Assembly (NCBI GenBank): GCA_947579605.1
Contig: OX388325.1
Coordinates: 9,171,572 to 9,235,571, forward strand
Direction: 5' to 3'
DNA: 64,000 bases
Origin: Athripsodes cinereus
Taxonomy: Eukaryota > Arthropoda > Insecta > Trichoptera > Leptoceridae
The notes below the pieces were generated by a model. That model had not been told where the DNA came from and did no database searches. It was given only the letters and a program-made list of their open reading frames with translations. Positions within the stretch are counted from its first letter, which is position 1. Every line of letters starts with the position of its first letter. Positions 41,891 to 53,543 of the stretch are shown piece by piece. A program made the translations under genes and the position numbers.

Positions 41891-42678
41891 TACATAAGTA
41901 TTATTCCAATAAAACTAATGAATGATATTGTTTTTATTTCCCTACTTTACTGAATGTTTTTAAAATTAAATAATACTTTTTGTATTGAAATTTAAAATGG
42001 ATTTCCACAGTAATTACACAAAAACTTTTGAATTATTAAAATTATAATGTTAAAAATTGTTATATAAAAATAAAATAATTAGCAAGTATCTATTTATTCA
42101 GCGATGGATTATGCCACTAATCCCTGTCTTATTTTTAATTTTTAGGACAGCATGTTCATAATGTCGGTTATTCTTATTGAGGAATAATCATTGATCTAAC
42201 GTGTGTTAACATGTATCAATGGGAATAATACGTTTTTTCACAATTAATTCTCTTTTTGTACAAAATATATTCGTATTTGCAACAGCATTCAACATCCACA
42301 TAAATAATATTAATATTATTATAGGTAGGTATTTCAGTCAATCTATTTTAAATAGTCAAAATATATTTTTGTTAACTAGCAATACTGAAGTGAAATGTCA
42401 AATAGTAATCTTCGCGGCAAATTTTCCTTCTAGCTTCTCATGTTTTCTACAGTTTCTCACAATTCTCACTTTTCATAATTATTACGTTGCTCACTCTGTA
42501 CGTTTTGTGACGTTTATTTTTTCACCTGCATTGATTTATACAAAAATATCCCGAGAGAGTTCCGATTTTTGGTGCATAATTGCTAATTTTACAAGTGACA
42601 GCGTTGTAAGTAGTCGATAATTTCAATTAAAAATTAACGAAAGATTGTTAATAAGTCGTATTTAATCTGTTAAACGCC

Positions 42679-45600
42679 ATGACAAGCGCGGAAAATGGAA
42701 CGTCTGATAATAATTGTAAAGAAAATGAGTCGAACATCTTGATTCCGAAGATTGAAAAACACAAAGGAGGAAGTATGTTATTGAGAGAGGATTTTGATTC
42801 GGGACCTGTGAGCATAGATTTAATAGAGGAAGGACTGTGGCTTGGTGAGTACTACAAATTGTTTAATTATAATAAATTTCTCATTTAATATGTTCCTATT
42901 ACATTGTGTCATCCAGGTATTCTTTGGTCTCCCTCTTTATGGATGTCCAGGGATATTTTATTGATGTGACTTTGTTAACAATGTGTTGTGGTGGTCTCCA
43001 CCTTATGTTCCCATGTCATCTTAGTATAAAATATTTAATAAGCTTTGATATCAGGATTAAGGTAAATATCTGCAAATAGTAATATCCATTTTCATTAGTA
43101 AGGTCATAGAGTTTTAATATTCAAAGTTTGTATTCCCATAAAAAATAGAGATAAAAAATATATTTTAAGATTAAAAAATGCTGCAAATGATTCCAAACTT
43201 TAGAGATATATAGGTTTGGTGCATATAGAAATATGCAAGTAGACCTCTACTTTCAGCAAAGACATCCACCAATATGCTGGACGAGATTGATAGAGCAAAT
43301 ATGTCGTGCTTCTATATAACAACGTTCAGGAGCAAGTTGAAGACATCGCTCATCCAACATAGTTTCTTACACTTTTCAGATGGATGCTCCATTAAATGGC
43401 ACAAAATAAATCATCCAACTTACATACATCAGTAGCTTGATTGAAATGTTGTGTTTTACAGGTAACTTGAAGGCAGCATGTGATCTGAATACCCTGGAGA
43501 AGTTGAAGATAACCCACATCCTCACCATAGATTCTGTACCACTGCCTAGAGTTATCACAGAGAGAACTAACATTGTCAACAAATATGTGCAAGGTAATTA
43601 TTAATAATATATAAATAGTCCAGTCTGTGGAATCTCCATGCAGATTTTATTTAATTCTATAAACGTCAAATGGGTGTTTTAAGAAATAAAATGTCTAGTC
43701 TCAATTGTATAAAATATAATATACAAAAGTAGATAGTTAACCAATTTTAAAGTGCCTCAGTTAGTGGTGTTCACACGAGACGACATAAGAAACAAAATCC
43801 GTAGAATGTCCATTGATCGTGTGAAATGTGTGTTCATACAGTCAACCGACATAGGTTCAATCTGTCAGTCGGGCTTTGATTTTGATGTAGGTAGTTTTAA
43901 AAATGGTGGACATGGATTGCATAGTGTTATCATTAGTTGAAAATGTTATAATAGTAGAGGATGTAAGGCGTCTTTAAATTAAGGAAACAAATTCTACAAA
44001 TCAACAACAAACTTAACAGCTATCACAAAACGGGAACCAGATATAAAGTTTTTACTATAGATATGGATGCAGCTCATATCTACGAATGTGCACATTGGGA
44101 AACCAACAAAAAAGTTGAAAGGTGGTCAACTTAAGACAATATCGTTTTTACTGATTTTTATCGATTCAGATTTACTGACAATCTGTCCACACAGTTCAAA
44201 TGGCTGACGATACTTTGGTTTCCTGGCGATATTTGCCTCGTGTGAACACCCCATTACTTGCAAGAATAAATATTAATTTGATAATTTAGTTTCTAAGATA
44301 CTAAAATAGAATAGGTAGATTATTGAAAACACATGTTTATATATATATATATATATAATGAGTTACAATCCATTGAATTGGTCTGCAACGAGTTTGGACT
44401 TTCTTCTCCACTCCTCCCTATTCTCAGCCAGTCTCTTCAACTCCATGTATGAGCCACAGCTCATGTCCCTCTTTAGTTGGTCCATATAAGCGTCTCTCGG
44501 TCGGCCTCTGCCATTTGTGCTTTCGGTCCTGCCCTCTGCGATTGCGATGAGCAGTCCTGGGTGCCTGATGTTGTGGCCAATCCAGTTAGCTCGTTGTTGG
44601 CAGATTCTTTTGAGGAGTTGCGTTTTTAAATTACATTTATTGTTTAAACACATGTTTAAATTACATTTATTTATTTATTATATTCTTCACTTTAGATAAG
44701 TCACAATCATATTATTTTATATGTTTGTAATGTCATTTACAGTTGCAGATGTACCTAAAGAGGACCTCATAAGTCACTTTGTGGAGACAAATGAGTTCAT
44801 CAGACGAGGACAAGAACAAGGAACAGTCCTAGTGCATTGGTAAGGGGCTATTCTTATCATAATAAATGTGTTTATAATGATATGAACAAACATAATAATC
44901 AACCATTTCCAAACCAAACAGCTCGAAATTGCGAGATGCAGTTCGTCAAACTATTGAGTTACGTTAATGTTGGACCAAAATTACAAACAAATATTTGTTT
45001 GTAATTTTGAGTGAATAAATTTTAATTTCAGTTACTTTGGTATGTCAAGATCAGCCGCAGTTGTAATAGCGTATATGATGGCTAAACATCAACTACAGTT
45101 TGAAGAAGCTCTGTATTATGTGAAGGCAAAGCGTTCTCTCTCCAGTCCTAATAACGGCTTCCTGGCGCAACTTAAATTGTATGGGAAGATGAGCTGCGTC
45201 TTAGACAAGGAACATCCCAAGTATAAACAGTTCCGACTTAAAATGGCTGCTGAGAATGTTAGAAAAGGTAAATATATTTTTTCAAAGATGTTTATGATAG
45301 ACGAATCACAACATATAATAATCAATATTGTCAACCAACTACTTAATGGATAGTCATGTTGAATTTGTTGAAGTAAAACAATTATATTTAGTATTCCCAC
45401 ATGACTACAAGTCACAAGCCTTTTTTTCGATAGAAATTCTCAATAGCAAATTTGTGTCACTAAGAGACGAGGTATTTCGATAAGTCTAGTACAAGTTTTT
45501 ATTAGATTTCACAAGTTGTAATATATTTGTAACTTCGCATATTTTTCACATTGAACTGACCAGTCAAGTTTCATTTTTATGTAAAAGTGTTATCTATAAA

Positions 45601-48600
45601 TTAAAACTAAAAAAATAGTATGCTTATACCGTGGGTAAATTGCACTTAAAGCAGATTGAGCCAATTTGTAAGCATCATTTCACCATATCTATTATTTAAC
45701 AAAAAGAAGTTTATATAATCTAATGAATGTTTATGTGAGTTATTCTATGTGCAGTAGTTAGATAGTAAAATTAAGTTGGAGATTGCTTAACAACTTTTGC
45801 CACTTAGCCTTCAAAGGGTTTTAATTTTTATATCATTTTTCCAGTTAAAATTCTACCGCAGACATGTTCAGATCTTGTCAAACCTGATCCGGGGCTAACA
45901 CAGGAACGTCCCGATCCACATGTGTATCGCTGCAAGAAATGTCGTAGAATTGTTGCGTCACAGAAGAACATTATCCCGCACATCCCAAAGAGCGTGCGAA
46001 TGGCATTATCAAGACGTGTGACCATCAAGAAAGAAAACAAAGAGGAAGCGGCAAAGAAATGCGATATAACCTGCACACAGAATGGACAGATTTTGATTGA
46101 AAAGTTAAAGAGTTTAGCTTGCGGAACGGATGAAGTTGAAGCAGATCCTGACTCCAAGAAATTATCAGATTCAGATGGTATGTAAATATGTTTGTTATTT
46201 TGAACATAAACAATCAAAACTTTTTATTTATTTTAATTTATTACTTACAATTGATCCACTGACTATCTCACATAGCAAAAATACAAACAAAAATAAAGTT
46301 ATACAAAAAAACAATAATTATAAAATAAGCATACATATAAATTGGAACAGGTTATATTGTTCAAATTCTGTTGATGAAAAGGTTGAGATACTTAACAATT
46401 CTCTTCAATGGTTAAATGACAAACATGCACCTCTGAAATCAGTGCGTATCAAGCGCCCTCCAGCTCCATGGCTTTCGACCGAGATCAGGTGCCTGATGGG
46501 GAGACGTGACAGGGCTAAGGTAAAATTTACCAAATCTGGTACTCCCTCGAATTGGGATTCTTATCGTATCCTCCGTAACCGCTGCAACCAATTGTGTAGA
46601 AATGCCAAGCGTGCACACTTTAAGCAAATTTTCGTTAATCGGACTTCATCCGATATATGGCGAGGCCTGGGTGCTATGGGAGTGAATCGCAATGATTCGG
46701 TAGAAAAGAAAATCAGCATTGACTCCAATATTTTAAATAGCCATTTTGCTACCCCACCTTGCAATTTCAGCCAATCTATAAAAAACTCCACTCTCTCATA
46801 TATTCAAAACCTGCCTGATTTTGGTAAACCCATATTTCATTTCTCTCATGTATCTAATGATACCATCCATAAGCTTGTCAATTCAATCCAATCCAAGTCG
46901 ATTGGAGCTGATGGCGTGAGCGTAATATTCGTTAAATTTATCATTGATCCTATATTGCCAATACTAACTCACATTGTAAATTTCTCACTAGATTCCGGTA
47001 CTTTTCCTTCCATTTGGAAGAAAGCTCACGTCATACCTCTCCCCAAAAAATCTAATCCTATAACGGAAGGAGACTACCGTCCTATCTCAATTCTTCCCAT
47101 TTTTTCAAAAGTCATGGAGAAGGTTGTTCATGAACAACTTGTCCACCATCTCACTTCTCATAACATACTCTCTCCCTTTCAATCTGGTTTCCGTAGTGGG
47201 CACAGCACCACTACTGCCCTTGTCAAAGTGACTGACGATATACGAGGCGCTATGGAAGAAAGAAAACTCACCCTTCTCTTACTACTTGATTTCAGCAGCG
47301 CCTTTAACTCTGTGGACTTTGACATACTTCTCGCAAAATTAAAATATTACAATCTCTCCGACAGCACAATTCGCTGGTTTGATTCTTACTTAAGAGATAG
47401 GACTCAATCTATTAAAATGAATGATAATCAAACATCAGATTGGTTACCACTGACGGCAGGAGTTCCTCAAGGCGGAATCCTATCACCTCTCTTATTTTTG
47501 CTCCATATCAACTCAATTGTCGAACATATAGATATTGACCATCATCTGTACGCAGATGACCTACAAATCTATTCACATTTCGAGTTGGATCAAGCTCAGC
47601 TTGCATTTAGTCACGTAAATGGTGAATTGGACCGCATTTCTCACTGGGCACAGCAAAATGGTCTGTTACTCAACCCTTCTAAATCTCAAGCTATTCTTAT
47701 TGGTAGTTCCCGCCTCTTATCTAAAATTCGATCGGAGTTATTACCCAATCTATACCTTAATAATTCTGAAATTCCTCTTTCCAAAAAGGTCAAGAACCTC
47801 GGTTCATTTCTCAACCAAAATTTATCCTGGCAGCCCCAGATTGGAGAGGTTAGTCGTAAGTTTTTCTTTAGTCTCCATTCACTTAAACGTTACCAAAACT
47901 TTTTTCCTTTAGAGACTAAAATTCTTCTGTCCCAAACTCTACTTCTCCCTCTACTGGAATATGCGGATGTAGCCTACCTGGACATTACTAACGAACAACA
48001 AATGAAACTTGAGCGCTTACAAAACATATGCATTCGTTTTATTTACGGGCTTCGTAAATTTGATCACATCTCCCACTATCGCAACGAGCTCAAATGGTTA
48101 AAAATGTCACAGCGTCGAAATCTGCATATTCTTTGTCTTCTCTTTAATGTTCTCCACAATCCAACTACTCCGAACTACCTAAAGTCTCGTTTTGCACCTT
48201 TGGCATCTCATGGTTTGCCTCTTCGTTCTGGTGCACTTGGTACGTTGACCATTCCCACTCACAGATCATCCTTCTTTACATCTTCATTCACTATACATGC
48301 AGCTCGGTTATGGAATGTTTTACCCTTATTGATCAGACTTGCTCCTACTATTTCTATATTCAAAAGCAGACTGAAACATCACTATCTCTCTCTCAATAAC
48401 TCAACTTAACCATATCCCTTCCCCTCCCTCCCCTCACCCCTATATGTATGTGTGTGTGTATGTATATATATATATATGTATGTATATATATGTATATCTA
48501 TGTGTGTATGTGTGTATGTATGTATATGTCTGTATATTTATGATTGAGTCTATACTATTTATATTATTTTATTATGCTTTTTGTTTTTAGTACTTATACC

Positions 48601-48809
48601 TACTTAAGTTATATGTACCTGTATATATTTTATTTATTTTTTATTATATCTTTTCTTTTATGTACTTAACTATGTACATCAATATTAATGTATCTCGTAT
48701 CTCTCTCACATTTGGTTGGTTGGTAGAAATTGCCTAAAGGCAATAAACCCGCCATTTGTGCTACTTTATACCACAATAAAGATTATTTTATTTTTATTTA
48801 TTTTATTTT

Positions 48810-48866
<57 letters not shown>

Positions 48867-50766
48867 CATGGGAATAGACAAAAATGCCTATACACATATG
48901 TATAGAAAACAAAAGCAAGTGATTCAATAGAGAACAAATATAAAAAAGGGAGGGGGGGGGGCAGGAGTGATGGGTTTTAGGTTTCAGACGCTGATTTTGA
49001 GGAGATCATTTTATCTTTAATGGCTCGCTTGAAAGACGTCAGACTTTGAGTCAATCTAAGATTCGTTAGAAGGTTATTCTAGCTGCAAGCATCCTGAACT
49101 GCAAAAGAGTTTTGAGGCGAAAGTTTTACCATGTACAATATTGTGTTAATCAATGTTATAATATAGGGCACCTTTGAGGTGATCAGAATTTATACTAGAA
49201 AGAAACACTCGTTTCAATTAACCTAATGTGTAATGTGTGCACCAATATAATTTTTTTAAGGCACCTGGGATCGAACCCCGAACCCCTTGTTCACAAGGCC
49301 GAGACTCTACCTCCAGGCTACCGACGAACTCATTATTATGTAGTTATCAAATTATTGCAATGTTATTACAGAAACAATAGGTGAAATCCACATGACCCAG
49401 CCAGACATAGACGCTATGGGCACAGGTAACATTGCTGACAGTAATGACAGTCCTGAGGTATGTAGACAGACCTACTTCATAGAGCCACTCGCCTGGATGA
49501 GAGACATACAGAAGAATGTACAAGGAAAGTTACACTGTCCTAAATGTACCAATAAACTAGGCAGCTTCAGTTGGATTATGGGTAAGAAACAAGCTTAAGA
49601 AATTTATTTTTAAATATACCATTGTGTAGAAAACCACTTTTTTTCCTTTTTTTATCTCAAAGCACCACAAATTCAAATGTATTTATTTTGTAAATTCAAA
49701 CGGCTCAGTGTCAATTACAATTGTACATATTAGAATATATTTAAATATACAACTATTGTGCATATAATAACATTAAAATTAAGAAAAAAATCATGCAAAA
49801 AATTCACTCATGAAACATATGACATAATAAATATTCAAATGAAAGCAAAGTTATAAAAGAAAAGCGACAAAAGGTAGACACATAAGCACCACCATTACAA
49901 CAAAAAATCATACTCAAAACAATCAGTTATTTCTGCGGCATGTGATCTACAGTTGTGTTATATATGTCAGCTGCCTGAGAGTATTCATTACCAAGTCATT
50001 GTTGAATTTAATGAATTATTATGCCTTAATTTCACAGTAGGAGTACATTATGTGTGGTAAGAGCGTGAAACATGAGTATACAATAGTGTAGTTCGAGAAG
50101 ATTGTGAACCTATGTCAAAATCTATCTAATTGGTATGCTTCCATGACTCACGTAGCATCAGATAGCATAGCAAAACAACATTTGACCGCACTATGATGCC
50201 CAGCAGGGTTATTATGTTAATGTATGAAATAGTACTCCTCACTATTTACGTAGTATTCTGTCGGATGTTAAGACGCGGTTGAGCATGTTTTGCTGATATG
50301 AAATCGTACACTTCACTATTTACGTAGTATTCTGTCGGATGTTAAGACGCGGTTGAGCGTTGTTTTGCTGATATGAAATTGTACACTTCACTATTTACAT
50401 AGTTTTTCTGTTAGATGTTAAGACGCGGTTGAGCATGTTTTGCTAATATGAAATCGTACACTTCACTATTTACATACGTAGTATTCTGTCGGATGTTAAG
50501 ACGTGGTTGAGCATTGTTTTGCTGAGCTGCCTGATGCTGCACTAAGCACAAAAATGCACCATTAAACTTCGATAATCAGAATTTTCAAGATTTGACAATA
50601 ATATTGAACGTAATGAACTCAGGATGCTCACTTTCCTTATTATATTTTATTTTTGTTTCCAGGTTGTCAGTGTCCTTGCGGAGTAAAAGTGGCACCTGCT
50701 TTCTACTTGGTGCCATCAAAAGTCGAGTGGTCAACTGTCGTACAGAACGTCCAAGTCACTGTGTAA
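42679..50766 (+). CDS. DUSP12: Dual-specificity phosphatase 12 (YVH1-type)
   Basis: Cys-based protein phosphatase with a C-terminal zinc-binding domain; in yeast, Yvh1 helps release Mrt4 during 60S ribosome maturation (family knowledge). Exons: 42679-42844, 43462-43593, 44743-44839, 45032-45267, 45845-46177, 49372-49581 and 50663-50766 (425 residues; GT-AG; phases close). The phosphatase domain spans about residues 45-210. The loop HCYFGMSRS gives catalytic Cys132 and Arg138; the intron after 44839 splits the Cys132 codon. The general-acid region is around VADVPKEDL. The zinc domain has YRCKKCRRIVASQKNIIPH, then TYFIEPLAWM, LHCPKCTNKLGSFSWIMGC and CPCGVKVAPAFYLVP, matching DUSP12 closely. The protein is longer than human DUSP12 (340 residues), mostly in the N-terminal leader and between the domains. 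Intron 5 holds a LINE and intron 6 a minisatellite; no exon is damaged. Confidence 0.95.
43255..43430 (+). mobile_element. LINE 3'-end fragment in DUSP12 intron 1
   Basis: It reads SAKTSTNMLDEIDRANMSCF-like, then FRSKLKTSLIQHSFLHFSDG, followed by GGATGCTCCATTAAATGGCA. It is a paralogue of 4630-4800; the two differ by deletions. Confidence 0.65.
44338..44357. repeat. (TA)n microsatellite
   Basis: About ten TA units right at the 3' end of the LINE fragment at 44358-44653 (minus strand). Confidence 0.8.
44358..44653 (-). mobile_element. RTE-like LINE, C-terminal fragment
   Basis: On the minus strand it encodes LLKRICQQRANWIGHNIRHP, GLLIAIAEGRTESTNGRGRP, RDAYMDQLKRDMSCGSYMEL, KRLAENREEWRRK and a stop after QFNGL. 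The WIGHxxRH...EGRxxxxxGRGRPR...RxxWR pattern is the RTE-like C-terminus. It ends in a TA run, which serves as its 3' tail. Confidence 0.75.
46345..48790 (+). mobile_element. 5'-truncated CR1-like non-LTR retrotransposon in DUSP12 intron 5
   Basis: An open frame runs without stops from about 46345 to 48409. It starts after the endonuclease, at VEILNNSLQWLNDKHAPLKS, then contains WLSTEIRCLMGRRDRAKVKF. Reverse transcriptase blocks follow: GDYRPISILPIFSKVMEKVV, QSGFRSGHSTTTALVK, LLLLDFSSAFNSVDFD, GVPQGGILSPLLF and HHLYADDLQIY with the catalytic aspartates. The C-terminus is RSSFFTSSFTIHAARLWNVL. The 3' UTR ends with hairpin ATTGCCTAAAGGCAAT, AAACCCGCC and ATTTTATTTT units. The endonuclease is missing, as is normal for 5' truncation. 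The intact reading frame suggests a fairly recent insertion. It has the same strand as the host gene but is not in frame with exon 5. The clade (CR1 group versus Jockey group) is inferred from YADDLQIY and tail motifs. Confidence 0.85.
48813..48860. repeat. (TA)n microsatellite
   Basis: About 24 uninterrupted TA units between the LINE 3' end and a second LINE fragment. Confidence 0.9.
48985..49120 (-). mobile_element. Degenerate LINE C-terminal fragment
   Basis: On the minus strand it reads NNLLTNLRLTQSLTSFKRAI, then KDKMISSKSASET and a stop, parallel to NNLPYSHRISQSFNGFKYAV at 23027-23170. An internal stop shows it is dead. Confidence 0.55.
49258..49325 (-). mobile_element. tRNA-like SINE head
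   Basis: On the minus strand TAGCCTGGAGGTAGAGTCTC resembles an A box and GGGGTTCGATCCCAGGTGCC a B box. It lies 50 bases before DUSP12 exon 6 and lacks a foldable tRNA anticodon arm. Confidence 0.6.
50225..50535. repeat. Four-copy, about 75-bp minisatellite in DUSP12 intron 6
   Basis: CACTATTTAC recurs at 50240, 50314, 50389 and 50464. Each unit contains TATTCTGTCGGATGTTAAGA or a close variant and GGTTGAGC.TTGTTTTGCTGA. No coding frame is kept across units. Confidence 0.85.
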
Positions 50767-50769
50767 TAT

Positions 50770-50830
50770 CTAATATCCTCAATCCGCTGGTTACCCCATT
50801 TGTGAAAAATACTGTGATATAATAAGAAGT
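50770..50830 (+). repeat. RTE-tail short repeat (family A) right after the DUSP12 stop
   Basis: ATATCCTCAATCCGCTGGTT, ACCCCATTTGTGAAAAATAC, TGTGATATAATAAG. It begins within about ten bases of the stop codon, so the repeat supplies part of the 3' UTR. Confidence 0.5.
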
Positions 50831-50995
50831 GGTGGTTATTAGCCTGATGGTAATGTCATAGACTTTCAAGCAGGAAGTCTGTGGTTTGTATTTTGCTGCT
50901 GATGTGACCTGCTGTAATGGTCTTTGGATTGTGTTGGAGTTTAAGATAAACTCGGAGTTACTATACAAAATATTCTATTCTATTCTATTTTCAAA
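50825..50995 (+). mobile_element. SINE-like repeat with TATTC tail
   Basis: TGGTTATTAGCCTGATGGTA at the start, a GTTGGAGTTTAAGATAAACT segment with a GAGTTTA/TAAACTC hairpin, and a tail of TATTC units. The head is only weakly tRNA-like. Confidence 0.5.
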
Positions 50996-50999
50996 GGCC

Positions 51000-51229
51000 A
51001 TCCACTCGTTTACGAGTGATCAGGGCCACTATGGTTTCAATTTGTAAAAAAACTTCAACAGCAAATATTATTCAGTAAATTCGTTATTATTTTCAAATTA
51101 AAAAAGATACACGAATCAATGGCAATATTGCTTTTGCATGTGTACAGATGAAACAAATATTATTACTGTATATTATTGCATTTAGTAATATTAATTATAC
51201 CTATTGTACGGTTTCAATATTGGGATTGT
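51000..51229. other. Unassigned stretch before the Jockey remnant
   Basis: AT-rich, with no feature I can support. Confidence 0.5.
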
Positions 51230-52042
51230 TTACACTAAACCTACGGATGGGTGGACACCCCACCAGTCTCTAGATACCGCACGTAAGATATTAAGGTTCT
51301 TCTCACATTTAGATACGATGTAGTCAATGTGACTATTCCAAGACAGTTTTCGGTGAAGTATCATACCGAGAAATTTAACAGAGTCTTTGATTGGGATTTC
51401 CTTTCCTTCAAATTGAGTCTTTGATTGGGATTTCCTTTCCTTCAAATTGAACGTGTACTTCAGGTATATTGTGCTTGTTCGAAAACAGAACAATTTGACT
51501 TTTTTCAGGAGCCAAACTAAGGCAATTGTCTGCAAGCCACAAGCTTACCAATTGCATTGCTTCTTGTAAATAATTCGCTCCAATTCTTAAATCTTTGTGA
51601 TGACCATAAATTACTAAATCGTCAGCATATTGAAGTACTTTACATGTGTTAGGGAAAATGTTATGGATATCTGCTGAGTAAATATTGAATAATAATGGGC
51701 TCAAAACAGAGCCCTGGGGTAAGCCTTTAGATACTGTTCTGTGTACTGGACCATCTGGTGTATCTACAACGATTTCCCTCTGATAAAATATTTGGAATAT
51801 AAGGTTAGAAAGCAATTCCGGTACACCGATACTGACTAATTTTTTCTTTAATGTATTAAGATTGACATTGTCGTAAGCACTTGATATGTTTGCAAAGCAG
51901 ACAATCGTGTTAATTTGATCCGCCTGTGCAAGCTGTATGTCCGAAACTAGAATGCTTATGTTATCAAGACAGGACTTAGACCTCCTAAAACCAAGTTGGT
52001 GAGCAGGGAGAAGAAGTTCACTTTCAACATACCATTCCAAAC

Positions 52043-52438
52043 GGATTTTTACCATGTGCTCTAAAACCTTTATCATACAACATGACATCGTAATTGGTCT
52101 ATACGAGGATGCTAAGGATGGATCTTTTCCGTTCTTTAAAATAGGTACGACCTGCTGTCTCTTCCATACTTTTGGATTTTTACCATGTGCTCTAAAACCT
52201 TTATCATACAACATGACATCGCAATTGATCTATACGAGGATGCTAAGGATGGATCTTTTCCGTTCTTTAAAATAGGTACGACCTGCTGTCTCTTCCATAC
52301 TTTTGGATTTTTACCATGTGCTCTAAAACCTTTATCATACAACATGACATCGCAATTGATCTATAGGAGGATGCTAAGGATGGATCTTTTCCGTTCTTTA
52401 AAATAGGTACGACCTGCTGTCTCTTCCATACTTTTGGA
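52043..52438. repeat. Triplicated 131-bp segment in the Jockey reverse transcriptase
   Basis: GGATTTTTACCATGTGCTCT begins at 52043, 52174 and 52305. The three units differ at only a few bases. 131 is not a multiple of three, so the copies break the reading frame. Confidence 0.9.
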
Positions 52439-53530
52439 ATTTCCTATTATTTTATTGAACAGATTCAATATACGATGCTGGAAGGAAGTAGGACACTGGG
52501 ATATCATGGAATACGTGATAAGATCCACCCCAGGAGCATAATCAGTTGCACAGCATCTAATTGTTGAAGAAAATTCATTGAAAGTAAAATTTTCGGACAT
52601 CCAGCTTGTAAGGGAAATGCATTCATTTAAGTCAAAAGCCTCCATTTCAGAAGGAACATATGGGGGAGCCAATTTATCCAAAAAATCTTCCATCCATTCG
52701 TATGTTTTGGGAATCTTAGTTGATTGATGGGAAAATGAACCCCTAAAACGACGAATCGTGCCCCAAATTTCTGCAGTTGGGGCTTCGGGAGAAAGTTTAG
52801 AGCAAAACAATTTCCAGCCCTGTCTTTTCTTTTGTTGTAACATTCGTTTAGCCAATGCTTGTAGTCTTTTGACGTCTAGATAGTTACCTAAAGACATATC
52901 CTTTTTAAATTTTTGCATTGCATTTTTCCTATCCCGGACCACACTACTGCACTCACTATCCTACCAAGGTGGAGATTCTCTATATTTTCGAATTGTATTT
53001 TTCTGAGGGATCGACTTGTTAGCTGCACTAATTACTTCATTCGTCAAGACAGTTGTTACGCTGTCAATATCCGGAGAGTCTTGGTACAAACAACTATTAT
53101 CACCATCGAGGGCAGTTCTGAAAACATTCCAATCGGCTCCGCTGGTTTTATAACATTTGCGGCGGTGGATTGACTTACTCGGTTTAACTTTGAAGTCAAT
53201 AGAGATGATTATTGGGAATTGATCGCTGGAATGAGAGTCATCTAATACTCGCCATTCGGCTATAGAAACAATGGCAGGAGAACATATACCGATGTCAACA
53301 GCATTATTGTTTTGCGTCGGAGAAGCAAGCCGGGTGGGAGATCCATCATTGATTATGCATAGATTGAAGCTGTCAATGAATTCTAGGAGAATCTTTCCTC
53401 ATGGATCTGTAAAATGGCAGCCCCAAGAAGGAGAATGAGCGTTAAAATCCCCCAGCAGTAGGAAAGATTTCGAAATTTTCGACACTAAATTAGTGAAATA
53501 TACATTGTCAAACGGTGTCTTGGGTGGAAG

Positions 53531-53543
53531 ATAGAGAGAAACA
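53531..53543. repeat. Target-site duplication, 3' side of R1-clade insertion
   Basis: ATAGAGAGAAACA, identical to 57360-57372. Removing the insertion and one copy restores a continuous Jockey endonuclease frame. Confidence 0.85.

Larger units (their letters stand above)
40132..42678. other. Intergenic region between the 13-finger gene and DUSP12
   Basis: Contains two family A copies (40297-40383, 41819-41890), a LINE tail (40517-40645) and a tRNA-like SINE (40806-41040, minus). 41050-41800 and 41900-42600 are AT-rich and unassigned. The DUSP12 promoter should lie within the last few hundred bases. Confidence 0.6.

Noticed and set aside
42219..42620. 133-codon open frame upstream of DUSP12
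   Set aside because: Low-complexity Phe/Ile/Asn composition, no motif, and it lies in the expected promoter region.
46130..46345. LINE reading frame appears to start in DUSP12 exon 5, suggesting a fusion protein
   Set aside because: It is a different frame from the DUSP12 exon, and a good splice donor follows at 46178; the overlap is accidental.
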